Positions 15,443 to 24,136 of a DNA stretch of 35,308 nucleotides are shown here, piece by piece; position 1 is the stretch's first letter; the number at the start of each line of letters is the position of its first letter. A program made the translations under genes and the position numbers. Under the pieces are notes generated by a model. That model saw only the letters and a program-made list of their open reading frames with translations, did no database searches and was not told the origin of the DNA. The stretch is from CAYYGL01 sp964471235 (GTDB lineage: Bacteria; Calditrichota; Calditrichia; RBG-13-44-9; J075), in contig CAYYGL010000025.1 of NCBI GenBank assembly GCA_964471235.1, forward strand, positions 1 to 35,308. Reading direction: 5' to 3'.

Positions 15443-15944
15443 GCCTTTTGTCTTCTTTTTGTGTATTTTGTTTATATCGATCATTTTCGGCATTAGAACC
15501 GTAAAATTATACTTCAATCGATGATTTTTCCAATGGAAAAGTTAATTCATCGATCATGACGGGAATAAATCCTTCACAAAGTAAATAAGGTGTTTTATTG
15601 AGATACAGCAAATATTGATTATACATTGCGGTCAACCCGAAAAAATCGGGATGGCAGTGTTTTTCAAAGTGTTTTCCCCGGTTTGAAATACCCATCTGAA
15701 ATTGTATATTCATTGGGTTCCAGGTGCGACGAACATCCTGGTCCCGAAGCCATTCCCCCGGGGGGGGCTTGCTGACAAGTCCTAACCCCCCGTAATGGGG
15801 GTCACATCGAAAAAAATCTCCGTGATGAGATGCCGGGAATGCATGTCTGACGGCAGCACAAATCGTCATGACGGTATTGAACTCACAATTTTATCGAAAA
15901 TTCAGCACGCAACCTTTATAGATGATTAACCACGGGGCGTAAAG
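15443..15944. other. Hairpin-rich stretch with no confident gene, between malQ and sbcC
   Basis: malQ and sbcC are divergent, so this 502-bp stretch should hold both promoters. It contains a CCCGA-AAAAA-TCGGG hairpin (15636-15650) and a cluster of G and C runs near 15755-15802. A minus-strand reading frame (15507-15869) crosses it without a good ribosome-binding site and is not called as a gene. No promoter could be placed with confidence. Confidence 0.5.
15755..15802. repeat. Pair of adjacent G/C-run hairpins
   Basis: GGGCTTG (15765-15771) pairs with CAAGTCC (15776-15782) with one G-U pair and a CTGA loop. Immediately next to it, ACCCCC (15785-15790) pairs with GGGGGT (15797-15802) around CGTAAT. 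A self-complementary CCCCCGGGGG lies just upstream at 15755-15764. The arrangement resembles REP-like palindromic units, but no second copy is visible in this window. Confidence 0.45.
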
Positions 15945-18900
15945 ATGATCCCGATTCGCTTAACCCTGAAGGGCTTGTATTCTTACCGGGAGGAGCAGGA
16001 AATTGATTTTACCCGGCTGATGGACGCCCAGTTGTTCGGTATTTTCGGAGTAGTGGGCAGCGGAAAGTCTTCCATCCTGGAAGCAATTTCTTATGCCCTT
16101 TATGATAATATTGAACGATTGGGCAAAAAGGACAATCGCAATTATAACATGATGAACCTGAAAAGCAACGAGTTGCTGATCCGGTTTCAATTTGCCGTCG
16201 GGGAGGACCCCCGGGAAGAATATATGGTGGAAGTTACCGGGAAGCGCAACCGGAAGCAATTTCGGAAAGTCAATCCCCCTACCCGCCGCACCTTTCGAAA
16301 GGTAAACGGCGAGTGGCATCCGGAAGATTGGCGGGCAGAGGAACTTTTACACCTCAGTTACGAAAATTTTCGCCGCACCATCATCATTCCCCAGGGCAAA
16401 TTCCAGGAATTTTTGCAGCTTACCGGCGGTGATCGCACCAAAATGATGAAAGAACTCTTCCACCTGGAACGCTTTGATTTACAGGAAAAAACAAAGGTGT
16501 TGATCCATGCAAATCAACAGGAGATGGAGTCGTTAAAGGGGCAGTTGCTGGAAGTAGGGGAAGTCACCCGGGGAGTGATAAGGGAGAAAAAAAAGCAGTT
16601 GAGTGATTTGCAGGAAGCGGCAGAGGAGATGGAGAAGGCATTGCGCAATACAGAAGCCCGGGAAAAAGAGTGGCAGCAATTAAAGGAACTAACGGAGAAA
16701 GCGATTCGCCTGCGGAAGGCGTTGCAGGAACTTGAGTCGCAGGAAGCGCACTACCGGGACAAGCAGCAGCGGCTGGAAGAATACGAATATTGTGTGAAGC
16801 ATTTCAAGAGTGCCATCGAGCAGCTTAATGAGGTGAACCGACGTGAACAGGCATCCGCCCATGAACTCCGGGCTCTGGAACAGCAAAAAAGCCAATGGGA
16901 CCAACAATTTCGAGAGGAAGCCAACATGTTTCAGGAATTAAAGAAACAATATGAAAAACGGGAGGAATTGCTTTCTGAAGCCAGGGAATTTGACATCGTT
17001 CTCCAGCTTAAGCGGCTGGAGGAGCAGGTTGCGACCTACACGGAAACTGTAGAGGGGTGTCAGACGGAGCTGGCGGAAACGGAGGGCAAAATTTCCCGGG
17101 CGAAAACCGACAGCAGGGAAATCGCCGCGGAGATTAAGCAACTGCGAAAAACCCTGCCGGAACACGCACAATTGATGGCGCTTCAGCAGTGGCATCATAC
17201 CGCGGAGGTGCTGAACGGGGAACTGGCAAAAACGGAAGAGGCGCTGGCGGAACAATCCGCTGCGATTGATAAATTGGCGATCCGGAAAAACCGGCTGCTG
17301 GATGAACCGGTGCTGGAAAACATTATTACCCCGCTGGAACGCCATCTGCCCATCCCGGATTTGCTCCAGCGATTGGATGAACTCCATCGGGAGTTGGAGG
17401 AGCGGCTGAAAGAAATTGATAGCGAGATAGCTCATTTGCGGTTTCAAGCCGGTCTGGAGGGCTATGCGGCAAAGCTTAAAAAAGGGGAGCCGTGTCCGTT
17501 GTGCGGTTCCACGGAACATCCCCGCAAATTAAAGCCGGGGAAAGTCCGTGCTCAATTGGAGAAGATGGAGGCAGATCAGAAGCTTTTAACTGACAAACTG
17601 ACGGCAGTGAACACCATCCGGCGGGATCTGGGAGAAATTGCCGGGGAATGGAACACCCGGCAGAAGCAATTAAAAAATTTGCAGGAACAGCAGACGTTGT
17701 TAAAGGAGAAACGGGAGGCACACCAGAAGGCGTTTCGCTGGGAGGGGTTTTCCCCGGATGACCGGAACGCCGCGGATCGGGCTGTTCAGTCGGCGCGGGA
17801 AATTGAACAGAAGATAAGCGAGTTGGAGCAGCGGCAGGAGAAGTTGGCGGTAGAGATGGAATCATTTCAGAAGGACAAAGACCGCCTTCAGAAACAGCTC
17901 AGTGAGCAGCACCGGCGGCAGTCGGCTGCCCAATCTCAATTTGAAACATTAATGAAGCAGCTTCGCCGATTGAAATATCCAACATGGAAGAATATGTCGG
18001 AAGAGGAGTTGAAACGGGAAGCGGAGCAATTGCNNNNNNNNNNTGGAGAAAGATTACCGGGAAAAAGAAACACTTATCCAGCAACTTCAACAACAATTAC
18101 ATGAAGTTAGAGGGAACATTGCCGCCAGTAAAAAGACCCTGACAGGTTACCGGAAAGATGCCGATCGATTGTCGAAAGAGATAACCCAAAAAATCGCTGA
18201 GAGTTTATTCCCCGATATCGAAACGGTGAAGAGAATACTGGCGCTGGAAAAGGATAGTGAGCAAGTACGCCGGGAAATCGAACGTTTCCGACAGCAGCTT
18301 CATGCTGCCCGGGAGCAGGTAAAACAATTGGAGGGAGAATTGAAGGGGAAGGCGTATGATGCGGTAGCCCATCATCGCTTGCAGGATGAAATTGCACAAG
18401 CCCGGGAAGCATTGACCGCTCAACAACAGCAGATTGGCGGGCTGCAAACGGAAATTCAGACCTTGCAGCAAAAATTAAAAAGCCGCCAAAAACTGGAAAA
18501 ACGCCTGAAAAAATTGGAGGAACGGGAACAAAACCTTCAGTTGTTGAGCAGCATGTTCCGCGGGAGCGGTTTTGTCAATTACGCTTCCACCGTCTATTTG
18601 CAAAACCTGTGCAATGCTGCCAACGAGCGGTTTCAGAAATTAACCCGCCGTCGATTGCGCCTGGAGGTGGATGAAAACAACGAATTTCGGGTGCGGGATT
18701 TTTTAAATGACGGGCAAACCCGCAGTGTGAAAACACTCTCCGGTGGTCAGACCTTCCAGGCGGCGCTTTCCCTGGCATTGGCGCTGGCTGACAGCATTCA
18801 GCATCTCACCCGCTCCCAAAACAATTTTTTCTTTTTGGATGAAGGATTCGGCACTTTAGACAAAGAGTCGCTCCAAATCGTATTTGATACCCTCAAATCA

Positions 18901-19041
18901 CTCCGCAAAGAGAACCGGATTGTGGGCATCATCTCCCATGTGGAGGAACTACAGCAGGAATTGGAGATGTACCTGCTGATTCGCAACGATGAAGAACGGG
19001 GAAGTTTGATTCGGCACAGTTGGGACATGGAGGGTGAATAA
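15945..19041 (+). CDS. sbcC: Nuclease complex ATPase SbcC (interrupted by an assembly gap)
   Basis: About 1030 aa, close to E. coli SbcC. Walker A GVVGSGKSS is at residues 35-43, the Q-loop PQGKFQEFLQL near 148, and a very long coiled coil from about 190. The zinc-hook CPLC lies at residues 517-520. The second coiled-coil arm follows, then the ABC signature LSGGQTFQAALSLALALA, Walker B FFFLDEGFGTLD and H-loop ISHVEEL near the C-terminus. SbcC with the SbcD nuclease cleaves hairpins and processes DNA ends. Ten Ns at 18034-18043 break the frame: the first part reads in frame up to residue 696, and the second part continues in a different frame from 18046 with the same coiled-coil character, so this is one gene, not two. 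sbcD is not found upstream, which is unusual. Start ATG at 15945. Confidence 0.93.
18034..18043. other. Assembly gap (10 N) inside sbcC
   Basis: Ten N bases break the coding sequence. Upstream frame and downstream frame differ, and both sides are SbcC coiled coil. For the gene to be intact, the true number of missing bases must be a multiple of three (for example 12), so the 10 Ns are a placeholder rather than a measured length. Confidence 0.97.
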
Positions 19042-19045
19042 CGCC

Positions 19046-19146
19046 CCGGGCTTGTGGCGCTTCATCGACATTCCACCTCTGAGCCTCTCATTTTAGCTCA
19101 AGTGGACGACAGCTCTGCCGCACCAGCCCGGTTCCTTAAATAGGAA
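19046..19146 (+). other. Multi-stem structured element after sbcC
   Basis: Starting five bases after the sbcC stop, CCGGGCT (19046-19052) pairs with AGCCCGG (19125-19131), extended by GTG/CAC and CG/CG pairs. Inside, CCAC (19073-19076) pairs with GTGG (19102-19105) and TGAGC (19080-19084) with GCTCA (19096-19100). A further small hairpin TTCCT/AGGAA spans 19132-19146. The nested arrangement could be a structured RNA or a 3'-end element. No known RNA family is recognised and there is no T-run. Confidence 0.35.
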
Positions 19147-19167
19147 AAAATGAGTAGCAACTGTTTT

Positions 19168-19197
19168 TTGCTTGCTTTTTGAACAGATCGATATTAT
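19168..19197 (+). promoter_or_regulatory. Candidate promoter of the Cys-rich exported protein gene
   Basis: TTGCTT (19168-19173), an 18-bp spacer and TATTAT (19192-19197) form a plausible promoter about 53 bp before the start codon. The match to the -35 consensus is partial. Confidence 0.4.
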
Positions 19198-19249
19198 TGT
19201 TGATTAAATTAGTTCATGTAACGTTTCACAAAATTGAAAGGAACATCTC

Positions 19250-19606
19250 ATGAATAAAAAAGGCGTATGGTGGATAACAGCAATCGTAGCCGTGGTGTTG
19301 TTAACGGGATTTGCGTTTACCAATTCCGATTTTATTTGCCAGACCGGGGAACAATTGGGCATTGTGAAAGCCTCTTCCGGCTGTGACTATCACGGTGATG
19401 CAACCAACGCTGCGGTGACAACCGCTTCCCAATCGAAAGCATTCCATTGCCCGGAAGGCTCTGCCAGTGATTGCCCGTATTCCAAACAAAAAGCAGTGCA
19501 GGCACAGAAACAAGATTGTTCCGGCTGCCCTTATTCCAAATCCAAAGCGTCCATTGCTCAAAAGAATGTTAATAGCGAAGAGGATGCATTAACCAGTGTG
19601 GAATAA
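19250..19606 (+). CDS. Small exported or membrane-anchored Cys-rich protein
   Basis: 118 aa, no family recognised. A signal peptide or membrane anchor covers residues 5-24. The rest is small, polar and Ala/Lys/Ser-rich, and carries six cysteines (30, 45, 67, 75, 90, 93). Two near-identical units, CPYSKQKA (75-82) and CPYSKSKA (93-100), each follow a further Cys: C67 lies seven residues before C75, and C90 lies three residues before C93, forming CSGC. Pairs of this sort often bind metal or take part in thiol chemistry, but that is inference. If residues 30-118 are outside the membrane, the cysteines would sit in the periplasm. The start is set by GAAAGGAA about 7 nt upstream. It is followed by a strong bidirectional terminator, so it is a monocistronic unit. 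Confidence 0.8.
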   Translation: MNKKGVWWITAIVAVVLLTGFAFTNSDFICQTGEQLGIVKASSGCDYHGDATNAAVTTASQSKAFHCPEGSASDCPYSKQKAVQAQKQDCSGCPYSKSKASIAQKNVNSEEDALTSVE

Positions 19607-19629
19607 CCACTGAGAAATATTCGATAGCA

Positions 19630-19668
19630 CATCAAAAAAGCGGCACTTACCCTGCCGCTTTTTTGATG
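19630..19668. terminator. Bidirectional terminator between convergent genes
   Basis: A perfect 16-bp stem (19630-19645 with 19653-19668) contains A6 on the left and T6 on the right around GCGGCA/TGCCGC, with a 7-nt loop. It ends the Cys-rich protein gene on the plus strand and the patatin gene on the minus strand. Confidence 0.9.
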
Positions 19669-19696
19669 GACTCTTGAATTGGAAACGGGGTACCGC

Positions 19697-20542
19697 TTAC
19701 ATTGACGTACTCAGCCAGTTTTTAACTTTATGCCATACCGGGTGCTTTTTCTCCCGGTGCTTTTTGGTCAACATGGATTTGATAGCCTGCAGGCGTGCCA
19801 TGGTGGCGGTGTAGCCTTCATCAAAAAAAGCGACTGCCGGATTCGCGGTCTCCGAGTCCAGAATAGAAAACAGGTCCGGTTCGATGACCACATCCGAAAT
19901 GGGCAATCCCCTTCGAACATTGGCATCCACGGCAATGTCGAAGGCATTCAAGACAATATCAAAAATTCCGTCCGGGATGCGGTAGCGTTTTCGGGCGCTC
20001 AAATTTACCGAAATGATGACATCTGCCCCCATCTCCTTCAGCGGCGTTACCGGCACATTCTCCAACAGGTAGCCATCTACCAACAAGCGATCGTTCAATT
20101 CTACCGGCTTAAAGATTCCGGGCACACAGGTGCTCGCCATCACCGCCGTTGCCACATTTCCCTCCCGCAAAACCACCTTTTCACCGGTAGCGATATCGGT
20201 GGTCACAATTGCCAGGGGAATGGATGCCTGGGAAATGTCGGCATCGCCGATAAAGCGTTCGACCATCTCACCGATGGGTTTGTTGGAAAGTAAGCCGGTG
20301 CGGGAAAGGGAGAAGCTGGAAACCTTCAGCCAATTCAGCTCCACAGCATGTTCATACATCTCCTCGATGGGAATGCCAAAAGCGTACAGGGCGGCAACCA
20401 GGGCACCGATGCTGGTGCCGGCAATCATGTCAGCGTGAATGCCGTTGTCGTGAAGCGCTTTTAATGCCCCGATGTGCGCCATTCCGCGGGTTGCCCCGCC
20501 GCTTAATGCTACCCCGATGGAAACATCGTCATAATCCACCAT
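19697..20542 (-). CDS. Patatin-like phospholipase family protein
   Basis: 281 aa, the size of bacterial RssA-like patatins. The patatin hydrolase signature is clear: the oxyanion-hole motif SGGATRG at residues 14-20, the nucleophile elbow GTSIG (Ser44) at 42-46, and the catalytic Asp in VDGYLLENVP (Asp156, Gly157). This catalytic dyad hydrolyses acyl esters of phospholipids or related lipids. No signal peptide is visible, so it is probably cytoplasmic or membrane-associated. The start is supported by GGGGGAG just upstream on the minus strand. It is the last gene of a minus-strand run, 96 bp after the HD-GYP gene, with an unusual GATAA-motif array between them. Confidence 0.92.
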   Translation of the reverse strand: MVDYDDVSIGVALSGGATRGMAHIGALKALHDNGIHADMIAGTSIGALVAALYAFGIPIEEMYEHAVELNWLKVSSFSLSRTGLLSNKPIGEMVERFIGDADISQASIPLAIVTTDIATGEKVVLREGNVATAVMASTCVPGIFKPVELNDRLLVDGYLLENVPVTPLKEMGADVIISVNLSARKRYRIPDGIFDIVLNAFDIAVDANVRRGLPISDVVIEPDLFSILDSETANPAVAFFDEGYTATMARLQAIKSMLTKKHREKKHPVWHKVKNWLSTSM

Positions 20543-20565
20543 ATACTCCCCCCGTTTTTTGAGAA

Positions 20566-20641
20566 CTTATCAGCTCATGTAATCTTATCAGCGGTGCACA
20601 CAAACTGCATCATATCTGTTATCGAACTGATAAAGTTATCA
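20566..20641 (-). repeat. Spaced GATAA motif array
   Basis: On the minus strand GATAAC occurs at 20640-20635 and 20623-20618, and GCTGATAAG at 20592-20584 and 20574-20566. The GATAA cores are spaced 17, 34 and 18 bp, close to multiples of 17. TGATAA-AG-TTATCA (20628-20641) is a palindrome that overlaps the HD-GYP stop codon. The array fills the gap before the patatin gene and could be a set of binding sites or a degraded repeat. Confidence 0.45.
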
Positions 20642-22303
20642 CCGGGCGGGGGAAATGTCAACCTGTTCGGGATTCAGCTCTTTACGGGCATATTCCAGGT
20701 ATAAGCCGCTGTTAATAAACACATTATAAATATCCGGATCAATATGCCCATCCTGGCACATACGGCTTAAAATTTGAACGGCCTTCGAAAGCGTCATCGG
20801 TTTTTTGTAGGGGCGGTCCCGGGCAGTCAGCGCCTCGAAGACATCGGCAATTGCCATGATGCGTGCCTGAAGCGGCAGCTTGTCGCCGGATAAGCCGTAC
20901 GGATAACCGGAGCCATCCAGCTTTTCGTGATGCCCGCCGGCATACACCGGCACGTTGGCAAGTTTTTTGGGAAAGGGAAGTTGATTGAGAATCTTAATAC
21001 TCATCAGGGCATGATGCTCGATGGTTTTGCGTTCGGCAGCGGTTAGCGTGCCTTTCCGAACCGATAAATTCTCCAACTCATCCGGGGTTAAATAGGGATA
21101 CGTTTGCCCCTCGATTGTGTAAGTTCGGGCGGCAATCTCCTGCAGCCGCTCCAGGTCCTGGTCACTTAAAAAATTTTCCCCCCGGTTACAGGTGATGAGA
21201 AATTCCAGATCCTTATCCAGTTGCGTTAATTCCCGCTGCATTTGCGCTTCCGTTTTCTTCCGAACCGCTTTGTCACTCGCCGCCGATATTTTCTCCAGGT
21301 AATCATGCTTCTTCTGCAACTTAATCAACTCAAAACGGGTTTTCACCAATTCCATCCGGTCGAACAGGGTTTCCAGCTTGCGGGATTTGTCAATGACATA
21401 TTCCGGGGTGGTAATTTTTCCCACATCGTGCATCCAGGCGGCTATCCGCAGCTCTTCCAATTCCTCCTCGGAAAGGTGAACATCGGCAAACGGTTTTTCA
21501 TGGCTCTCATTGATTTTTTGTGCCAGAGCCATGGTCAATTCGGTCACCCGGCGAATATGCCCGCCGGTGTATGGAGATTTTTCATCGATTGCGGTGGCAA
21601 TGCTCCGGATGAATGCTTCGAACAAATCTTTCAAACTCTTGATTAACTCGGCATTTTCCAGCGCCACGGCTGCCTGAGATGCCAGGGAGCTAATCATCTC
21701 CTCGTAATCATCGGAAAATGGAATGACCTCACCGGTTTTTGGGTGCCGGGAGTTGAGCAGTTGCAACACCCCGATAATTTCATTATCATGATTCTGCATC
21801 GGCACCACTAACATGGATTGAGAACGGTAGCCGGTTTGGGCATCATATTTTTTGGGACCCGTAAAGTCAAATCCTTCTGCCTGGTACACATCGGCAATAT
21901 TGATACTTTCTGCCGTCAATGCCACATAGGAGGAAACATTGGCATAATTGGGTTTACCATCCACTTCCAGGGGAACCGGGGGAAGTGTGACCTCCACACC
22001 GCTGGTGCCCCCCATGTGGGAGTTCAACGAGAGATTCTTCAGGATTTTGAATTGGAGTTGTTTTGCATTTTCATCAACGATATAAAGCGTACCGGCATCA
22101 GCATTTGAAAAACGCATTGCCTCATCGATAATCATCTCCAATAACTTGTTGATATCCTGTTCCGAAGAGAGTGCGATACCTATCCGGGTCAATTGCTCTA
22201 TTCGAGTCATTTGAGATTCTGCAAAATGCCGGACTTCCCGAACCATGGTTTCCAGCAATTCGGTCAATTGCGGATTTGATGAATACTTTTGCTCTTCCTT
22301 CAT
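20639..22303 (-). CDS. GAF and HD-GYP domain cyclic-dinucleotide phosphodiesterase
   Basis: 554 aa cytoplasmic signalling protein. A GAF domain covers about residues 30-220 (AGTLYIVDE, SMLVVPMQN, GVLQLLNS). It is joined by a helical linker to an HD-GYP domain at about 230-510. The HD metal-binding pair is H292-D293 in WMHDVGKI, and the second half carries HHEKLDGSGYP (GYP at 466-468) and RIMAIADVFEALTARDRPYK. This combination hydrolyses cyclic-di-GMP in response to a small-molecule or redox signal sensed by GAF. Unusually, about 120 residues (roughly 305-425) are inserted between the HD motif and the HHEKLDGSGYP half, rich in charged helices. The start follows AGGAG on the minus strand. Confidence 0.92.
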   Translation of the reverse strand: MKEEQKYSSNPQLTELLETMVREVRHFAESQMTRIEQLTRIGIALSSEQDINKLLEMIIDEAMRFSNADAGTLYIVDENAKQLQFKILKNLSLNSHMGGTSGVEVTLPPVPLEVDGKPNYANVSSYVALTAESINIADVYQAEGFDFTGPKKYDAQTGYRSQSMLVVPMQNHDNEIIGVLQLLNSRHPKTGEVIPFSDDYEEMISSLASQAAVALENAELIKSLKDLFEAFIRSIATAIDEKSPYTGGHIRRVTELTMALAQKINESHEKPFADVHLSEEELEELRIAAWMHDVGKITTPEYVIDKSRKLETLFDRMELVKTRFELIKLQKKHDYLEKISAASDKAVRKKTEAQMQRELTQLDKDLEFLITCNRGENFLSDQDLERLQEIAARTYTIEGQTYPYLTPDELENLSVRKGTLTAAERKTIEHHALMSIKILNQLPFPKKLANVPVYAGGHHEKLDGSGYPYGLSGDKLPLQARIMAIADVFEALTARDRPYKKPMTLSKAVQILSRMCQDGHIDPDIYNVFINSGLYLEYARKELNPEQVDISPAR

Positions 22304-22550
22304 CGAATACTCCTTTGGTCTCTACCTTGAGTGTACAGATGCTATACCATTCTTCGGAAAAAAGTGCCTGTTGCTTAACGGATATTTCCCGGGGAGATCT
22401 GGGAAGAGATTGTTAGTCGGGATTATGCCGTTTTTATTGTCTTCCCCATAACCTGGCAGATATGGGGCGAATACCTGGGTTTAAGCAATATCGATAGGTC
22501 TAAGGGCAGTAGAAGAAGAGACAGCAGTAAAGATGTAAGGAGCGCGGCAA

Positions 22551-22778
22551 TCAGTTACTCGATTCCGTCTCCGGGGGGTCTTCCTGACTGGGCTTCTTTT
22601 TTACCTCAATGTAATCGATATCTTCCACATTCTTCGGGTCAAATGGAGGCGGCGAGGCAGGCTGAGTGGTGTCTTGCCGGAAAACCCGTTGATGAGTGGT
22701 CGGCTTGAACAAGGATTTAAAAAGTTTATACAAAAAATAGGCGATGAAGCCCCATAAAATGAATCTGAATAATGGCAT
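22551..22778 (-). CDS. Small membrane protein, DUF4834-like
   Basis: 75 aa from the ATG at 22778. An ATG at 22796 would add six residues, but the AGGA ribosome-binding site lies between the two and serves the inner start. One transmembrane helix is at about residues 4-20 (RFILWGFIAYFLYKLF), followed by a basic stretch and a Pro/Asp/Glu-rich tail with EDIDYIEVKKKP. The layout (short N-terminal membrane helix, acidic tail with a D-Y-x-E-V/I end motif) resembles the small membrane proteins known in Bacteroidota as DUF4834. I am inferring this from layout, not from a database match. Its place before the HD-GYP gene on the same strand is consistent with an independent short transcript. Confidence 0.65.
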   Translation of the reverse strand: MPLFRFILWGFIAYFLYKLFKSLFKPTTHQRVFRQDTTQPASPPPFDPKNVEDIDYIEVKKKPSQEDPPETESSN

Positions 22779-22900
22779 TGTGTTTTTCCTGCCCATGTGT
22801 TGTGTTTAAAAACGACTGTTGGTTACCTTCGAAGATTGGGAACCGTGGCGACGGATGAATTGCCGTCTGCTCCTCATCCGTCTCCTCACCCATTCCCCTT

Positions 22901-22939
22901 CTATCACTGCCTTCCCTGCGGGAAGCTGATTGCTGATAG
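22901..22939. repeat. Two-level hairpin between dNK and the small membrane protein gene
   Basis: CTTCCC (22911-22916) pairs with GGGAAG (22920-22925) around a TGC loop, and CTATCA (22901-22906) pairs with TGATAG (22934-22939) outside it. No T-run follows on either strand. It may mark the end of the purF-folB-folK-dNK transcript. Confidence 0.4.
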
Positions 22940-22992
22940 CACACTGTTTTACCACCTGCCCCTGCCAGTTTATCACTCTTTCCCCATCCCCC

Positions 22993-23640
22993 TTACAGGT
23001 TAAAATTCACCACCTTTTTTCCACGGGTATGGCGGCTGATTTCCACAAAAATCCGGTTCAAATGTTCTTCATTATTCACAAAGTCCAGATTCTCCACATT
23101 AATGATTAATAATGGAGTTTCGTCATAATTCCAAAAAAATTCATCGTATAATTTTCCCAGGGCTTCAATGTATTCCCGGCGGATTTGTCTTTCGTAGGGG
23201 CGCGCCCGGCGGGTAATATTCTTCATCAACCGATCGGTGCTGGACCGCAGGTAAATCGCCAGGTCCGGTTTCACAATCCGTTTCTCCAGAATTTTAGCGA
23301 CCATGTTGTATAACGAAAATTCTTTCTCATTGAGATTGAGGGTAGCAAAAATACGGTCTTTGTAAAACATATAATCGGCAATGATGCGATTGTGGAAGAG
23401 ATCATACTGGATGATTTTTTCCTGCTGCCGATAGCGGCTCAGTAAGAAAAACAACTGGGTCTGAAAGGCATAATGCGTGGGGTCGCGGTAAAAATCTTCC
23501 AGAAAGGGATTCTCTTCAAACTCCTCCAGAAACAACTTGCCGCCAATCCGCTCCTGAAGTTTGATTGCCAGGGTGGTTTTGCCCACCCCGATAACGCCTT
23601 CAATGGCAATATAACGCAGATGTTCAAAGCTCAATTCCAT
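22993..23640 (-). CDS. Deoxynucleoside kinase
   Basis: 215 aa, typical of bacterial deoxyadenosine/deoxyguanosine kinases. The P-loop GVIGVGKTT is at residues 15-23, followed by EEFEENPFLEDFYRD and, later, a nucleoside-binding/lid region with TRRARPYERQIRREY. The enzyme phosphorylates deoxynucleosides using ATP to salvage DNA precursors in the cytoplasm. The start lies inside the end of folK (17-bp overlap, different frame), so translation is probably coupled. The kinase next to folK is an arrangement I know from Bacteroidota. The base preference (dA, dG or other) cannot be decided here. Confidence 0.92.
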   Translation of the reverse strand: MELSFEHLRYIAIEGVIGVGKTTLAIKLQERIGGKLFLEEFEENPFLEDFYRDPTHYAFQTQLFFLLSRYRQQEKIIQYDLFHNRIIADYMFYKDRIFATLNLNEKEFSLYNMVAKILEKRIVKPDLAIYLRSSTDRLMKNITRRARPYERQIRREYIEALGKLYDEFFWNYDETPLLIINVENLDFVNNEEHLNRIFVEISRHTRGKKVVNFNL

Positions 23641-24136
23641 TATGAAACCACAGTTTTTCTATGCAAGTAAGCGGTGTTTGATCCGTACATTCCGAGAGCA
23701 GTTGACGAAGCGGTTTTCCGGTGTCCGGGGCAATAAATTCGGGAGCGATATCCGTTAAGGGCTGCAAGACAAATCGCCGGTTTTGATAATCGCTATGGGG
23801 AATTTGCAATTCCGGGGTATTCAACACCAGTTCTCCGTAAAAAATGATGTCCAGGTCTATCTCCCGGGGACCCCAGCGGTAACGCTCCTTCCTGCCCAGT
23901 CGCTGTTCTATTTGTTTCAATTTCCTCAAAAGGTCATGCGGAGAGAGGTCACACGCCATCTGCACCGCGGTATTCAGGAAGTTTGATTGCTGCGGTTCTC
24001 CATACGGTAAAGATTCGTAAAGCGGGGCGACAGCGATCAGAATCCCCGGGTCGGTCAAACAGTGGAGCGCATCTAATAAAAACGTTTTGCGCGGTTCGAT
24101 GTTAGAGCCCAGGGCAAGAAAGACGACCGGTTTCAT
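23624..24136 (-). CDS. folK: 2-amino-4-hydroxy-6-hydroxymethyldihydropteridine pyrophosphokinase
   Basis: 170 aa, normal for HPPK. The N-terminus VFLALGSNIEPR and the signature RWGPREIDLDIIFYG near residue 85 are diagnostic; the two Asp of DLD bind magnesium. The enzyme transfers pyrophosphate from ATP to the pterin, the step before dihydropteroate synthase in folate synthesis. It overlaps the 3' end of folB by 4 bp (ATGA-type overlap) and the start of the kinase gene by 17 bp, which indicates one operon. HPLC-type assays would confirm activity, but the motif leaves little doubt. Confidence 0.95.
   Translation of the reverse strand: MKPVVFLALGSNIEPRKTFLLDALHCLTDPGILIAVAPLYESLPYGEPQQSNFLNTAVQMACDLSPHDLLRKLKQIEQRLGRKERYRWGPREIDLDIIFYGELVLNTPELQIPHSDYQNRRFVLQPLTDIAPEFIAPDTGKPLRQLLSECTDQTPLTCIEKLWFHNGIEL

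Noticed and set aside
15507..15869. 120-codon minus-strand frame between malQ and sbcC
   Set aside because: No ribosome-binding site, and it crosses the G/C-run hairpins. Its last 68 codons look more protein-like, so a small gene or relic cannot be fully excluded.
18169..19041. Separate gene for the second half of SbcC
   Set aside because: The frame stays open with coiled-coil sequence back to the N gap, so it is the C-terminal part of sbcC.
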